Notes under the pieces: model-generated
Told to the model about the DNA's origin: nothing
The model's database searches: none
What the model saw: the letters and a program-made list of their open reading frames with translations, nothing else
Part shown: positions 27,644 through 37,804 of the stretch, in pieces
Numbering within the stretch: position 1 is the stretch's first letter
Layout of the letters: every line of letters starts with the position of its first letter
Assembly: GCF_027111275.1 (NCBI RefSeq)
Contig: NZ_CP114286.1
Location: forward strand, 4,512,501 to 4,576,500
DNA from: Flavobacterium luteolum
GTDB taxonomy: Bacteria > Bacteroidota > Bacteroidia > Flavobacteriales > Flavobacteriaceae
DNA: 64,000 nucleotides
Direction of reading: 5' to 3'
Program-made: the position numbers and the translations under genes

Positions 27644-29134
27644 CTAATTTATTCCTCCGCCTAAAGCTTTGTAAAGCAATACTTGTGAGTTTGCATTTCG
27701 AAGCTGGATATCAACAAAATCCAATTCGGCCTGCAATTTATTTTTTTGCGCATTGATGATTTCCAAATAATTGGCATAACCGCTCAAATACAAGTCGTTT
27801 GAGACATTTACGGCAATTTCTAGGTGATCAATTTCATTTAATTTATATTTTAAAACATCTTCGTAAGCTTCATTTCGGTGTAGTAAAGCACTTAATTCGT
27901 TGAACGCTGTCGTCACTGCATTTTGATAGTGAAGGAATGAGATTTCCTGCCTTCTGTTCGAAACATAAAATTCCTGTTTAATTTGTCCTTTATTGAAAAC
28001 AGGAGCAGTTAATCCGCCCAATAATTGCCAAGCAAAAGAACCTGCATCAAAAAGAGTGTTGAATGAGAATGAGTTGAAACCTGCATAACCGCCCAGATTT
28101 ACCGTTGGGAAAAAGGCAGCGCGAGCCGATTTTGCATCAGCATTGCTGGCAAGTAATTCAAAGTAAGCTTCAGACACATCTGGTCTTTTATGAATGATAG
28201 AATCTACGCTTATTCTTTGGTTTAAAACTTCTAAATGTCCAGCCAAAAAGTCGCTGCTTCGGTCAATTTTTCCGCCATATTCCCCCAAAAGAGTCAATAA
28301 AGCTTTCTCTGTCTGATCAATGCTTAAATGCAGTTCTGAAGCTTCTGCATGAATGTTATTATTTTGCGCATTAAATTGCTGTACAGCCAATTCTGTAGCT
28401 TTTCCGACAGATCTTTGAGCCGATACAATATCAAGAGCCCTTTCCTGTGTTTTTAAGTTGTTATCGTAAATCGACTTTTGTTTGTCTAATGCAATAAGCT
28501 TGAAATACAAGTCGGCAACATCGCTTAAAAGACGTGTTTGCAACAATCGCATTCCTTGCTGAGAAGCAAAAAATCGCTGTTGTGCTGCTTTTTTACGATT
28601 GCTCAGTTTTCCCCAGATATCAGCTTCCCACGAAACTTTTGCTCCCAGAAAAAAGTTAGGAGTAACATCTTCGTTGATTCTCTGTTTGTCTGTAATATTC
28701 TGAGAAAAGTTAGTATCAAAGTTACCAACTCCATCAATCGTATATTTTCCGTAATGCGTTCCAGAAGCATCAGCCACAAAATCTAAAGAGGGAAGAAGCG
28801 CCAGTTTTGCCACTTTTAAATGCGAATTAGCAATCAGGATTCTTTCCTGCATGATTAAATAATCTGGATTCTTAGCAATGGCTTTCTTTAATAAAGCTTC
28901 TAATTTTGGATCTTTAAAAAAGGTTTCTGTTTTTAATGGAATAAAAGTCTCGTTTGATGCTTCTTTTCTTTGTGCATCAAAATTTTCTGGAAGCTTTGCC
29001 GCGTCTAGTTTAGTACTGACTTTTGGTGCAGAACAAGCGGTCAAAAGTAGAATTCCGGTTATTACAACGGCACTTTTGGTTGTCCTTAAAAACTGCACAT
29101 CAGCATTTTTATATTGATTTAATATCTCTTTCAT
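27644..29134 (-). CDS. TolC-like outer-membrane efflux lipoprotein
   Basis: 496 aa. Lipoprotein signal ending ILLLTAC with Cys34, then two outer-membrane-efflux (OEP) repeats of long helices and short barrel strands, as in the NodT/OprM group. It forms the outer-membrane exit duct of the tripartite pump encoded with it. It starts 3 bp after the RND gene stop. Confidence 0.93.
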   Translation of the reverse strand: MKEILNQYKNADVQFLRTTKSAVVITGILLLTACSAPKVSTKLDAAKLPENFDAQRKEASNETFIPLKTETFFKDPKLEALLKKAIAKNPDYLIMQERILIANSHLKVAKLALLPSLDFVADASGTHYGKYTIDGVGNFDTNFSQNITDKQRINEDVTPNFFLGAKVSWEADIWGKLSNRKKAAQQRFFASQQGMRLLQTRLLSDVADLYFKLIALDKQKSIYDNNLKTQERALDIVSAQRSVGKATELAVQQFNAQNNNIHAEASELHLSIDQTEKALLTLLGEYGGKIDRSSDFLAGHLEVLNQRISVDSIIHKRPDVSEAYFELLASNADAKSARAAFFPTVNLGGYAGFNSFSFNTLFDAGSFAWQLLGGLTAPVFNKGQIKQEFYVSNRRQEISFLHYQNAVTTAFNELSALLHRNEAYEDVLKYKLNEIDHLEIAVNVSNDLYLSGYANYLEIINAQKNKLQAELDFVDIQLRNANSQVLLYKALGGGIN

Positions 29135-29137
29135 TGT

Positions 29138-32100
29138 TTAATTTTTATTCATTCGTTTTTCCAATTTTGCAAACAGTATGTAAAGTCCAGGAATGATTAA
29201 AAGACCAAACACAGTTCCGATTAACATTCCTCCCGCAGCTGCTGTACCGATGGAACGGTTACCAATTGCACCCGCACCAGAAGCGATACACAACGGAATT
29301 AATCCTGAAATGAAAGCAAAAGAGGTCATCAAAATAGGACGGAAACGAAGTCTTGCTCCTTCAATTGCGGCTTCGACAATATCTCGTCCGAGCTTATTTT
29401 GTGCCATCGCAAACTCTACAATCAGAATGGCGTTCTTGGCGAGAAGACCTATCAGCATGACGAGTGCAACTTGAGCATAGATGTTATTATCCAGTCCCAC
29501 CATTACAAGTGCGATGTAAGAACCGAAAACTCCTACGGGAAGACTTAATAATACTGGGAACGGAAGCAATAAACTTTCGTATTGTGCAGCCAATAATAAG
29601 TATACAAAAAGTATACAAAGTGCAAAAATGTAGATCGTTTGGTTTCCTGATAAAATCTCTTCACGTGTCATACCAGACCATTCCAACTCGAAACGGCTTG
29701 GGAGTTTTTCGGCAGCAATTTTTTCAACAGCGGCAATGGCGTCTCCAGAGCTGTAACCTTCGGCAGGTTCACCGTTAATCATAGCCGACATGTACATATT
29801 ATAACGTGTCAGAACTTCTGGTCCATAAACTCTTTCTAATTTGATGAAAGTAGAAAACGGAACCATTTCGCCTGCTTCATTCTTCAAATACATATCCAAA
29901 ATACTTTCTGGATTTTGACGGAATTGTGGACTTGCCTGAACCATAACTTTATACATTTGAGAAAAACGGATAAAATTGGTGGCATAAAATGAACCCAACA
30001 TGGTTTGCAAAGTCGACATGGCATTGTCTACCGAAATTCCTTTTTTGGCTGCCAAATCGTAATCAATATGAATTAAATACTGAGGGAAAGTGGCATCAAA
30101 ACTCGAGAAAGAGTTCTGAATTTCTGGCGAAGCATTTAGTTCTTTGATGAATTCTTTGGTTACTTTATCGGTATTGGTAATACTTCCGCCAGATTTATCC
30201 AGCAAACGAAGCTCAAAACCACTCGTGTTACCAAAACCAGGAACAGTTGGCGGTGCAAAAATCTCGATTTGCGCGTCGGTAATGTTTTTGGTTTTTTCTG
30301 TAAGTTCCGCCATAAATTCAGTTACCGAAATATCGCGCTCGCTCCAATCTTTTAAGTTGATCATTCCCATTCCATACGAAGCACCTGCAATTTCAGTAAC
30401 GATACTGTATCCAGCAAGAGTCGTTACGTTGTCTACACCTTTAATTCCTTGAGCAATTTTAGTTACTTCGTCCAAAGCTTTTTCAGTACGTTCTACTGTT
30501 GCTCCTTGTGGTGTTGTAACACTTACGTAAACCATTCCCTGATCTTCAGTTGGAATAAATCCTGACGCTAAAAACTTCGTTGTTCCCCATGTTAATATGC
30601 AGAACAATACCAATAATCCAATAGTTACAGTGCTGCGATCAGCAAATTTTACTAATACTTTGATGTATTTTGAAGTAATATTATCAAACCAATGGTTGAA
30701 TCTATGGAAGAAACGGTCTAAAAGCGATTTTTTCTCTTTGTTAGGATCGTGCGCTTTTAGCATAATAGCACAAAGGGCAGGAGTAAGGGTAAGCGCGTTA
30801 ATACCAGAAATTACGATACTTATCGCCATTGTCAATGAGAACTGCCTGTAGAAAACTCCAACAGGACCACTCAAGAATGCAACGGGAATAAATACGGCAG
30901 CCATTACAATCGTAATTGCAATAACGGCACCTGTAATTTCTTTCATGGCGCTAATGGTAGCTTCCATTGGCGACATATGCTCTTCGGAGATTTTTACGTG
31001 AACAGCCTCGACGACGACAATCGCATTATCGACCACAATTCCGATAGAAAGTACTAAAGCGAAAAGCGTTAATAAGTTGATCGAGAATCCCATCATCGAC
31101 ATAAAAGTAAACGAACCAATAAGCGCGACAGGAACTGCCAATACTGGAATTAAAGTCGATCTCCAATCTTGAAGGAAAAGGAAAACGACGAACGCTACTA
31201 AAAGAAAGGCTTCAACCAAAGTTCTTAATACTTCGTGAATCGAAGCGTCAAGGAAACGAGAAACGTCGTAAGCAATGTTGAATTCCATTCCAGGAGGAAA
31301 AGAAGAACCTTTCAGTTCGGCCATTTTTTCTTTTACACTTGCAATTACCTCAGAAGCGTTAGAACCTGGACGTTGTTTTAGCATGATTGATGCCGAAGGT
31401 TTTCCATCGGTTTTAGAAACCATTCCGTAACTCATCGCACCAAATTCAATTTTCGAAATGTCTTTCAATCTTAAGATAGTTCCGTCAGTATTAGCTCTCA
31501 ACGGAATTTCTTCGTATTGTTTTGGTTCAAAGAACTTTCCTCCGTATTTAATTACATACTGCAGCTGATTGTTCATTTGCCCTGAACCTTCACCCACTTT
31601 ACCAGGCGCGGCAGAAATGTTTTGTTTTTGAAGTGAAGCAATAACTTCATTTGCCGAAATATTATACGAAAGCATCTTTTCTGGATCTAACCAGACACGC
31701 ATCGAATATTCTTTCTGACCCATGATTTCGGCACGTCCAACACCATCAATACGCTTTAATTCCTGAAGAATATTAATATCGGTAAAGTTGAAGATAAACT
31801 GCTCGTCTTGAGTTTTGTCGGTACTTGTAATGTTTAAGTACATCAACATACTGTTTACCTCTTTTTCGGTTGTAACTCCGGCGCGGATAACCTCTTCTGG
31901 AAGTTCGTCCAAAATCGTGGTAACCCTATTCTGCACGTTTACGGCAGCCAGATCGGGATCGGTTCCTACTTCAAAGAAAACCTGAATTAAGGTTAAACCA
32001 TCGTTGGAAGTTACGGTTGACATATACGTCATTCCAGGCACACCATTGATGGCTCTTTCTAACGGAAGGGCGACAGCATTGGCCGAAACCTCTGCGTTTG

Positions 32101-32254
32101 CTCCTGTATATTTTGCTGTAACGGTTACAGACGGTGGTACAATGTCCGGGAATTGGGTAATAGGAAGCTGAAACAAAGCCAGCAATCCCAGAAGGACTAT
32201 CATAACCGAGATGATTAATGACAATATTTTCCTCCTGATAAATAACTCTATCAT
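29138..32254 (-). CDS. RND efflux transporter (HAE1, AcrB/MexB-like)
   Basis: 1038 aa, the usual length. Twelve membrane helices with two large periplasmic loops; helix 4 carries the proton-relay Asp in GIVVDNAIVVVEAV, and the porter domains include GVGRAEIMGQKEYSMRVWLD. A proton-driven trimeric pump for hydrophobic drugs, detergents or bile-like compounds. It lies between the adaptor gene (50 bp upstream) and the outer-membrane factor. Confidence 0.97.
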   Translation of the reverse strand: MIELFIRRKILSLIISVMIVLLGLLALFQLPITQFPDIVPPSVTVTAKYTGANAEVSANAVALPLERAINGVPGMTYMSTVTSNDGLTLIQVFFEVGTDPDLAAVNVQNRVTTILDELPEEVIRAGVTTEKEVNSMLMYLNITSTDKTQDEQFIFNFTDINILQELKRIDGVGRAEIMGQKEYSMRVWLDPEKMLSYNISANEVIASLQKQNISAAPGKVGEGSGQMNNQLQYVIKYGGKFFEPKQYEEIPLRANTDGTILRLKDISKIEFGAMSYGMVSKTDGKPSASIMLKQRPGSNASEVIASVKEKMAELKGSSFPPGMEFNIAYDVSRFLDASIHEVLRTLVEAFLLVAFVVFLFLQDWRSTLIPVLAVPVALIGSFTFMSMMGFSINLLTLFALVLSIGIVVDNAIVVVEAVHVKISEEHMSPMEATISAMKEITGAVIAITIVMAAVFIPVAFLSGPVGVFYRQFSLTMAISIVISGINALTLTPALCAIMLKAHDPNKEKKSLLDRFFHRFNHWFDNITSKYIKVLVKFADRSTVTIGLLVLFCILTWGTTKFLASGFIPTEDQGMVYVSVTTPQGATVERTEKALDEVTKIAQGIKGVDNVTTLAGYSIVTEIAGASYGMGMINLKDWSERDISVTEFMAELTEKTKNITDAQIEIFAPPTVPGFGNTSGFELRLLDKSGGSITNTDKVTKEFIKELNASPEIQNSFSSFDATFPQYLIHIDYDLAAKKGISVDNAMSTLQTMLGSFYATNFIRFSQMYKVMVQASPQFRQNPESILDMYLKNEAGEMVPFSTFIKLERVYGPEVLTRYNMYMSAMINGEPAEGYSSGDAIAAVEKIAAEKLPSRFELEWSGMTREEILSGNQTIYIFALCILFVYLLLAAQYESLLLPFPVLLSLPVGVFGSYIALVMVGLDNNIYAQVALVMLIGLLAKNAILIVEFAMAQNKLGRDIVEAAIEGARLRFRPILMTSFAFISGLIPLCIASGAGAIGNRSIGTAAAGGMLIGTVFGLLIIPGLYILFAKLEKRMNKN

Positions 32255-32304
32255 TTTAAATGTTTTAGATAAATAATTAAATAACTGTTTTACAGATCGA
32301 TAAT

Positions 32305-33399
32305 CTACATTTGTTTAATGTTGATTTTATCGCCGTCTCTTAATGATTGTGTGCCTTCTTGTACAATTAGGTCATCGCTTTTTAGACCATCATTTAAGAT
32401 ATACACATCATCTAGAGTCGTTTCAATTGTAACATTCGTCATTTTAACTACTCCATCTTTGTTCACGCGGAAAACGTATTGTTTGTCTTGAATAGAAAAA
32501 ACAGCTTTCTGCGGAATTAAAATTGCATTGGTTTTTGGCTCCGAAATTATTAGTTTACCAGAAGTTCCGTGCTTGATAAACCCTTGCGGATTGTGAAATT
32601 TTGCTTTGTATTGAATAGAACCAGTTTCTCTGTCGATCTCTCCGTCAGCGGTTCTTAATTCTCCTTTTTGTCCGTAAACCATTCCGTTTGGCAATACCAA
32701 TTTGATATCGCCTTGTGTGTTTAAGGTTTTGTCTTCCATCATTTGGAAATACGTATTCTCTGGAATTGAGAAATAGGCATAGACATCGTCCAATTGAGAA
32801 ACAGTTGTCAGTAACGAACCGTTTTCTACCAAGCTTCCTTCTTTGAACGGAATACGGTCAATTGTTCCGTCAAATGGCGCGCGGATTGTGGTAAAGCTAA
32901 TCTGTTGGTTGATTGCTTTTCTTTCTGCAGCTGCGTGCGCTAATTTCGCGGAAGCGGCATCATTTTTTGCTTTCGATAATTCTAATTCTTTATCTGCAAT
33001 TACTTTTTTATTGAAAAGGGTTTGCGCCTGTTCTAGTTCTACAGTTGCAATTCGTAAATCGGCTTTTGCACTTTTGTAAACGGCTTCGGCTTTTAGCAAT
33101 TGAATCTGAAGTTCAACATCACTTATTTTAAAAAGGATTTGCCCTTTTTTTACTTTTTGTCCTTCGCTAACGTAAACTTTGTCTAACAGACCTGGAATAC
33201 GAACGTGAATTTCTACATTGTTTTTAGCATGTACATCGGCAACAAATTTGCTCGAAACTATGGTGTCTTTTAGAGTTACCTTATAAACGGGAACCGTTTT
33301 TATGTTGTTTGAATCTTTTTTTGCTTTATCACCGCACGAGACTAAAACGAATAAAGCCAAGGTGCATAAAAGAAATGGATTTTTATAAATGCTCATCAT
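32305..33399 (-). CDS. RND periplasmic adaptor (membrane fusion protein)
   Basis: 364 aa with a lipoprotein signal (ALFVLVSCGDK), a biotinyl-lipoyl-like hairpin (VHIRIPGLLDKVYVSEGQKV-like segment), a helical hairpin at about 95-165 and beta-barrel and membrane-proximal domains. It bridges the RND pump and the outer-membrane duct. First gene of the efflux operon. Confidence 0.95.
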   Translation of the reverse strand: MMSIYKNPFLLCTLALFVLVSCGDKAKKDSNNIKTVPVYKVTLKDTIVSSKFVADVHAKNNVEIHVRIPGLLDKVYVSEGQKVKKGQILFKISDVELQIQLLKAEAVYKSAKADLRIATVELEQAQTLFNKKVIADKELELSKAKNDAASAKLAHAAAERKAINQQISFTTIRAPFDGTIDRIPFKEGSLVENGSLLTTVSQLDDVYAYFSIPENTYFQMMEDKTLNTQGDIKLVLPNGMVYGQKGELRTADGEIDRETGSIQYKAKFHNPQGFIKHGTSGKLIISEPKTNAILIPQKAVFSIQDKQYVFRVNKDGVVKMTNVTIETTLDDVYILNDGLKSDDLIVQEGTQSLRDGDKINIKQM

Positions 33400-33429
33400 T
33401 AGGTTTAAATTTTTGAATAAATAGATGTG

Positions 33430-33455
33430 CTCCCTTGATATTAAAATATCGGGAG
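33430..33455. promoter_or_regulatory. imperfect palindrome before efflux operon
   Basis: CTCCC-TT-GATATT-AA-AATATC-GGGAG, about 30 bp upstream of the adaptor ATG. It may be an operator or a 5'-leader hairpin; no regulator gene is adjacent. Confidence 0.35.
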
Positions 33456-33615
33456 TCTGAATTTGGATTTTGAAAATAATAAGGTTTACGGATGCTTTTA
33501 TTTGAAAAAGTACCGTTTTAGGGAAATGTTTTTATAGCAATAACAGCTCAATCACATACGTAAATGAGGTATTTTTCCAGAACACTAGAATATAAAAACG
33601 ACGAAATTTTGTAGC

Positions 33616-33975
33616 CTAGAAAAGTTGGTACAAATGAAGATGAGGATGTCTTTCAATATGGTATATTGAAGCTATACCATAGATTAAGCTTTCTTTATAA
33701 AGCTTGAAGTTGACTAAATTGCTGAGATACGGAGCTTTGATTGTACTTTGTTCTAAAGTAGTCGCTCTGCATTTCATTTTCTTTTTGAGCTTGTAATGAA
33801 CTTCTAGATTTTTAGAAGAAGAAAAGTCGGAAGAAAAAATCTGCGTGTCGTCTGCCGCAACACTATCTAAAGTAATACAGTTGCTGAAAGTATAAATCGG
33901 CGAATACGTTTCGGTGCCTCTGAAAAAACAAAGCAGCGAAAGTAAAAGGATATATATGAACTTAGTGGGTTTCAT
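33616..33975 (-). CDS. hypothetical small exported protein
   Basis: 119 aa, not recognised. A hydrophobic N-terminus (MKPTKFIYILLLSLLCFFRG) looks like a signal peptide. The mature part is basic, with three cysteines in the whole chain, and ends in a His-rich tail (HIERHPHLHLYQLF). It lies 216 bp upstream of the RND operon on the same strand. The His-rich end could bind metal, but this is speculation. Confidence 0.5.
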   Translation of the reverse strand: MKPTKFIYILLLSLLCFFRGTETYSPIYTFSNCITLDSVAADDTQIFSSDFSSSKNLEVHYKLKKKMKCRATTLEQSTIKAPYLSNLVNFKLYKESLIYGIASIYHIERHPHLHLYQLF

Positions 33976-34215
33976 ACAACTACAGCAGGAATTACAATTT
34001 TGTTTCTTAGAAAGTGGGTTAATTATTCTCTAAAGTGCGCCAAATATAGTAATTTGAAAAATAAGGTTTCTTAAAATTTTTCTAAAAACCATGAGATTTA
34101 AAAATTTGATAATAATTGGAGTTGGTTTTTAGGGTTTTGATATTTATTGAGATTTGTATTAAAAAGTTATTGTTTCTGTGCTACTTTTATAGAACTAATT
34201 AAAAAACAATTAAAT

Positions 34216-34575
34216 ATGTCAAATCAATTTGAACCAATAATAGAAAAGGCTTACAATGCTTTTAACGAAAGAAATATAGCTAATTGTTTATCTACAATGC
34301 AAGATGATGTACAATGGTCAAAAGCTTGGGAAGGTGGCTATATTAGTGGTCATGATGAAATTCGAGAATATTGGACAAGACAATGGACAGAAATTAATCC
34401 GAAAGTTTTGCCAGTTGGTTTTGATGAAAGAGAAAATGGAAGTTTAGAAGTAAAAGTTCGCCAAACTGTAAAGGATCTTCAAGGCAATTTAATGTTTGAC
34501 GGATTGGTAAAACATGTTTATACTTTTCAAGACGGCTTGATTAAAACGATGGATATTGAGTTAGTTGAGAATTAA
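34216..34575 (+). CDS. SnoaL/NTF2-like protein
   Basis: 119 aa from the ATG at 34216 (MSNQFEPIIEKAYNAFNERN); an upstream in-frame start at 34147 adds a stretch without family similarity. The NTF2-like cone fold is suggested by WSKAWEGGYISGHDEIREYW and HVYTFQDGLIKTMDIE. Members range from polyketide cyclases to non-catalytic ligand binders; function unknown. Confidence 0.85.
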   Translation: MSNQFEPIIEKAYNAFNERNIANCLSTMQDDVQWSKAWEGGYISGHDEIREYWTRQWTEINPKVLPVGFDERENGSLEVKVRQTVKDLQGNLMFDGLVKHVYTFQDGLIKTMDIELVEN

Positions 34576-34639
34576 TCAGAATATATAAGAAACGGTAAAC
34601 TTGTGCCTAGCGGGAGTGGAATCGATAAAGGAAGCTAAT

Positions 34640-34864
34640 ATGAATGATTTTATTTTGTTAGGTATTTTAGTAATTTTTTTAATTATTTGCCTTTTAGTAG
34701 CTAAAAAAGAATGGAAAGAATCGAGTGATTCGTATAGAATTCAAAAAGGCTTTGTTACAAAGGCAATAATTGGTATAGGTCTACTAATTTTAATAATGGT
34801 TTATAAGATTATTAAAGATAATGGATTATGTGCTCCTAATGTGAAATTTAAGATTATGAATTGA
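34640..34864 (+). CDS. hypothetical two-helix membrane protein
   Basis: 74 aa from the ATG at 34640. Two hydrophobic segments (FILLGILVIFLIICLLVA and AIIGIGLLILIMVYKII) with a charged loop. Not recognised. A longer form from 34601 is possible but the helix is best placed at the start chosen. It follows the SnoaL-like gene by 64 bp. Confidence 0.5.
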   Translation: MNDFILLGILVIFLIICLLVAKKEWKESSDSYRIQKGFVTKAIIGIGLLILIMVYKIIKDNGLCAPNVKFKIMN

Positions 34865-34989
34865 AAAAAAATGCTAGCAAGCGCATCCTCCAGCTCTGCA
34901 AAGAGTTCCAGATTTGAATTGAAAAGTTGTGTAAATGTCTCTAGACTGCATCCAAAAGTTTAGGCTAATTAATAATTAAATATGATAAT

Positions 34990-35024
34990 AATGAGCTCGA
35001 TATTGTATCGGGCTCATTGCTTTT
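34990..35024. terminator. hairpin between convergent genes
   Basis: AATGAGC and GCTCATT enclose GATA/TATC, followed by TTTT; it can end transcription from both sides. Confidence 0.6.
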
Positions 35025-35044
35025 AAAAACCATAAAAACTAAAA

Positions 35045-36769
35045 TCACTCCAAAATACTTGAAGAATCCTTAATCTTAAAATCGGCATATTGCCAAGCAT
35101 TATCAAAAGCGGTTTTAGTTTTTAAAGCCTCTTTTTCTTTTTTCTGAAGGTTTAAAGCATTATAAAGCCCGATTAAGGCGAAGCCGTTTTTTGGGAGCGT
35201 TTGTAAATCTTGTTTGTATACTTTTTCAGCTTCGGTATATTTTCCAGCTTTAAGCAAAACAGCTCCTAAATAATGTCTTACAGAGAAGAACCAGTCTGGT
35301 GGTTCGTTGTAATTTAATTGATCTTCGATTGCTATTGCTTTATTTAAAAGAGAAATTGCTTTATCCAAATTATTCTTTTGGGCCTCAACACCCGCTGAAA
35401 GTACATTGGCAGCAATTTGAACAAGATCATACGTGGTGTTGATATTCCAAATGGTGACCTCTTTTAAGGTTTTATCTTTGGCTAATTGGTTCAGAGAAGT
35501 AAGCTGTTTTTCGGCATTGGCAATATCATTTTTCCCGAGATATGCCATTCCTCTGGCATAATGCCAAATCGCATTTGGATATACAAGGTCTTTTTCAGGT
35601 TGTGGAATCTCCATTATTTGATCCCACATCGAGAATTTTACGGCGATATAATACGGAATACTATAATAATGCTGTAAAGTTCCCCAACCAGCTTCACGCA
35701 TGATTTTAGGAGACATATGCTGCTGTAATATTTGTGCCGATTCCCAAGCCAATTTTGAATTTCCTTCTAAAGCTGCTGTAGCCACCAAAAAATGATAATT
35801 GTGCGGATAATAGGCAAGAGGATAAGCACCTTGTGCATTACAAGCGGTTGAATATAAACTATCAATTCTAACCGCTTCAATGTTTGAAAGAGTCCCTTCG
35901 TGATAATCTCCCGTACGAATATAAATATGAGAAGGCATGTGAACCAAATGCCCCGATCCTGGAACTAATGTTTCCAGTAATTTGGCACTTTTAAGTCCGT
36001 TTTCTGGATGTGAAGAAGCTTCTACCGCATGCACTAAAAAATGATGCGCTCCGGGATGCTTCGGATTTTTTTTAATCAATTCATTTAAAACGCTTAGTAT
36101 TTCTGGAGTCCATTTTTTAGGTATTCCGGTGTCTTTTTCATACAGATCCCACGGATGGAGATTCATTTGGGATTCCGCGTAAAGCGCGCCAATATCTGGA
36201 TCTGAAGCAAACTGAGTATATACTTTTTTCATCGCTTCGGCATAAGCAATGTCAAGCGGTTTCCTGTCTGCAGGAGGATTTTTAGCATAACGCGTTAATA
36301 ATGCATCAATCATAGCGATTTCTTTTGTAGAACATTTGGCAGAAAGCTTTTTAGCTTTTTGAGCCGCATCATAAGCACGCTGAAAATTGTCTTCTTCCAT
36401 TCCGGCATTGTAATTCGGACCTAAAACATACGCAAAGCCCCAGTACGCCATCGCACAATTTGGATCTAAACGAGAAGCTTCGTAAAATGATCTGGCAGCT
36501 TCGGCATGATTGAATCCGTAAGCCAACATCATTCCTTGATTGAAATATTCCTGCGCTTCGGGATTATTGGTTGTAATTTTAAAATTTATACCATCAAGTC
36601 CTCTAAATTTTGGTGCTTTTTTGTTTTGGGTGTACCAATCTTTATCGTTCGTTTTCGGAATATAACATCCTTGCGAAGCGCTAACTTTAACTGATTTGGG
36701 TTCGGTGTTTTTTTCTTTACAGGAAATAAAAAGAAGAAAAATAGCAATTAGAAAGTAATTATATTTCAT
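35045..36769 (-). CDS. TPR-repeat lipoprotein
   Basis: 574 aa with a lipoprotein signal (LIAIFLLFISCKEK, Cys17) and TPR-like helical repeats through the chain (NQGMMLAYGFNHAEAARSFY, then C-terminal AGKYTEAEKVYKQDL). HPGAHHFLVHAVEASSHPE, His-rich, recurs in family members from many bacteria; its role is unknown. Monocistronic by context. Probably a periplasmic scaffold. Confidence 0.8.
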   Translation of the reverse strand: MKYNYFLIAIFLLFISCKEKNTEPKSVKVSASQGCYIPKTNDKDWYTQNKKAPKFRGLDGINFKITTNNPEAQEYFNQGMMLAYGFNHAEAARSFYEASRLDPNCAMAYWGFAYVLGPNYNAGMEEDNFQRAYDAAQKAKKLSAKCSTKEIAMIDALLTRYAKNPPADRKPLDIAYAEAMKKVYTQFASDPDIGALYAESQMNLHPWDLYEKDTGIPKKWTPEILSVLNELIKKNPKHPGAHHFLVHAVEASSHPENGLKSAKLLETLVPGSGHLVHMPSHIYIRTGDYHEGTLSNIEAVRIDSLYSTACNAQGAYPLAYYPHNYHFLVATAALEGNSKLAWESAQILQQHMSPKIMREAGWGTLQHYYSIPYYIAVKFSMWDQIMEIPQPEKDLVYPNAIWHYARGMAYLGKNDIANAEKQLTSLNQLAKDKTLKEVTIWNINTTYDLVQIAANVLSAGVEAQKNNLDKAISLLNKAIAIEDQLNYNEPPDWFFSVRHYLGAVLLKAGKYTEAEKVYKQDLQTLPKNGFALIGLYNALNLQKKEKEALKTKTAFDNAWQYADFKIKDSSSILE

Positions 36770-36951
36770 CGCAAAATGATTTGAAATTATATAATCAGTG
36801 TAAAAGCTCGAGAAGAATAAAAAAGATGCTTATAGTATAATGGTTTGATACGGAGAGTATTAAGCAAAATTAAATAAAAAAGAAATAAGTTTTTTGTAAA
36901 TATTTGTTTTTCAGTGTTGTGCGATAAATTTTGAATTTATTTGAGCATATA

Positions 36952-37019
36952 TTTCTCCCGCAGATTTAGATTTTTTTTAATTATAATATCTGCCAAATCT
37001 GCAAGATCTGCGAGAGAAA
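36952..37019. repeat. inverted repeat with AATCTGCGGGAGA-type ends
   Basis: TTTCTCCCGCAGAT and ATCTGCGAGAGAAA bound 68 bp with internal CTGC/GCAG copies. The same family, reversed, occurs at 44436-44504. It occupies the otherwise empty 318-bp gap before the TPR lipoprotein. Confidence 0.7.
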
Positions 37020-37025
37020 AAGAAT

Positions 37026-37062
37026 CAAAAAAATAAGGTCTACACTTTTCAGCATAGACCTT
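37026..37062 (-). terminator. terminator of gnd-zwf-pgl operon
   Basis: AAGGTCTA pairs with TAGACCTT over a 12-base loop; the minus strand continues with seven Ts. Confidence 0.8.
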
Positions 37063-37087
37063 AAATTATATGGGAATAAATAATTTA

Positions 37088-37804
37088 TTAGTTTGTTCCA
37101 GCAGCAACTTTATCAACCAAAAACAATAATTCACCAGAAACTGGTTTAATCAATTGCATTGGATATAATGTTGGATTGTATTCGCCAGTTGTCACTTCCT
37201 TCAAAGCGTTGATTTTCTTTTCTCCAAAAGCTACCACCACAATTTTTTCTGCTTTATTGATTAGTGGAGCAGTAAGCGTGATTCGATACATTTTTTGAGG
37301 AGCTAAATAATAGGCATCAACCCATTTAGTTTGTTCTTCTAGAACCGCTTCACCTGGGAAAAGAGAAGCCGTGTGTCCGTCATCTCCCATTCCTAAGAGA
37401 ATCAAGTCAAATTTACCTTCTTCGCCTAAAACTGTTCTGATAGACTTTTCGTATTCACCAGCATAATCTTCTGGTGTAACACCGTCTTTGTACATTTCAA
37501 AAATGTTCTCTTGCGGAATAGGAACGTGGCTCAATAAAGTGGAGTAAGACATTTTTGCATTGCTCAAATCATCATTTAACGGAACCCATCTTTCATCACC
37601 CCAAAAAATATAAACTTTGCTCCAGTCTATTTTGTTTTTGTAAGCATCAGAAGCTAATAATTTATAAATCCCTGCAGGAGAAGAACCTCCTGTAAGAACA
37701 GCTGTAAATTTGCCCTTTGCAGCAATTGCTTTCTGAGCTGATTCTACAAAAAGATCTGCTGCTGTAGTATTAATTTCTTCTGTATTATTGTGTATCTGTA
37801 TCAT
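37088..37804 (-). CDS. pgl: 6-phosphogluconolactonase
   Basis: 238 aa of the SugarP-isomerase/DevB type: AVLTGGSSPAGIYKLLAS, WSKVYIFWGDERWVP and LGMGDDGHTASLFPG, the last holding the catalytic His. It hydrolyses 6-phosphogluconolactone in the oxidative pentose-phosphate pathway. It overlaps the end of zwf by 20 bp, so the two are translationally coupled. Confidence 0.96.
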   Translation of the reverse strand: MIQIHNNTEEINTTAADLFVESAQKAIAAKGKFTAVLTGGSSPAGIYKLLASDAYKNKIDWSKVYIFWGDERWVPLNDDLSNAKMSYSTLLSHVPIPQENIFEMYKDGVTPEDYAGEYEKSIRTVLGEEGKFDLILLGMGDDGHTASLFPGEAVLEEQTKWVDAYYLAPQKMYRITLTAPLINKAEKIVVVAFGEKKINALKEVTTGEYNPTLYPMQLIKPVSGELLFLVDKVAAGTN

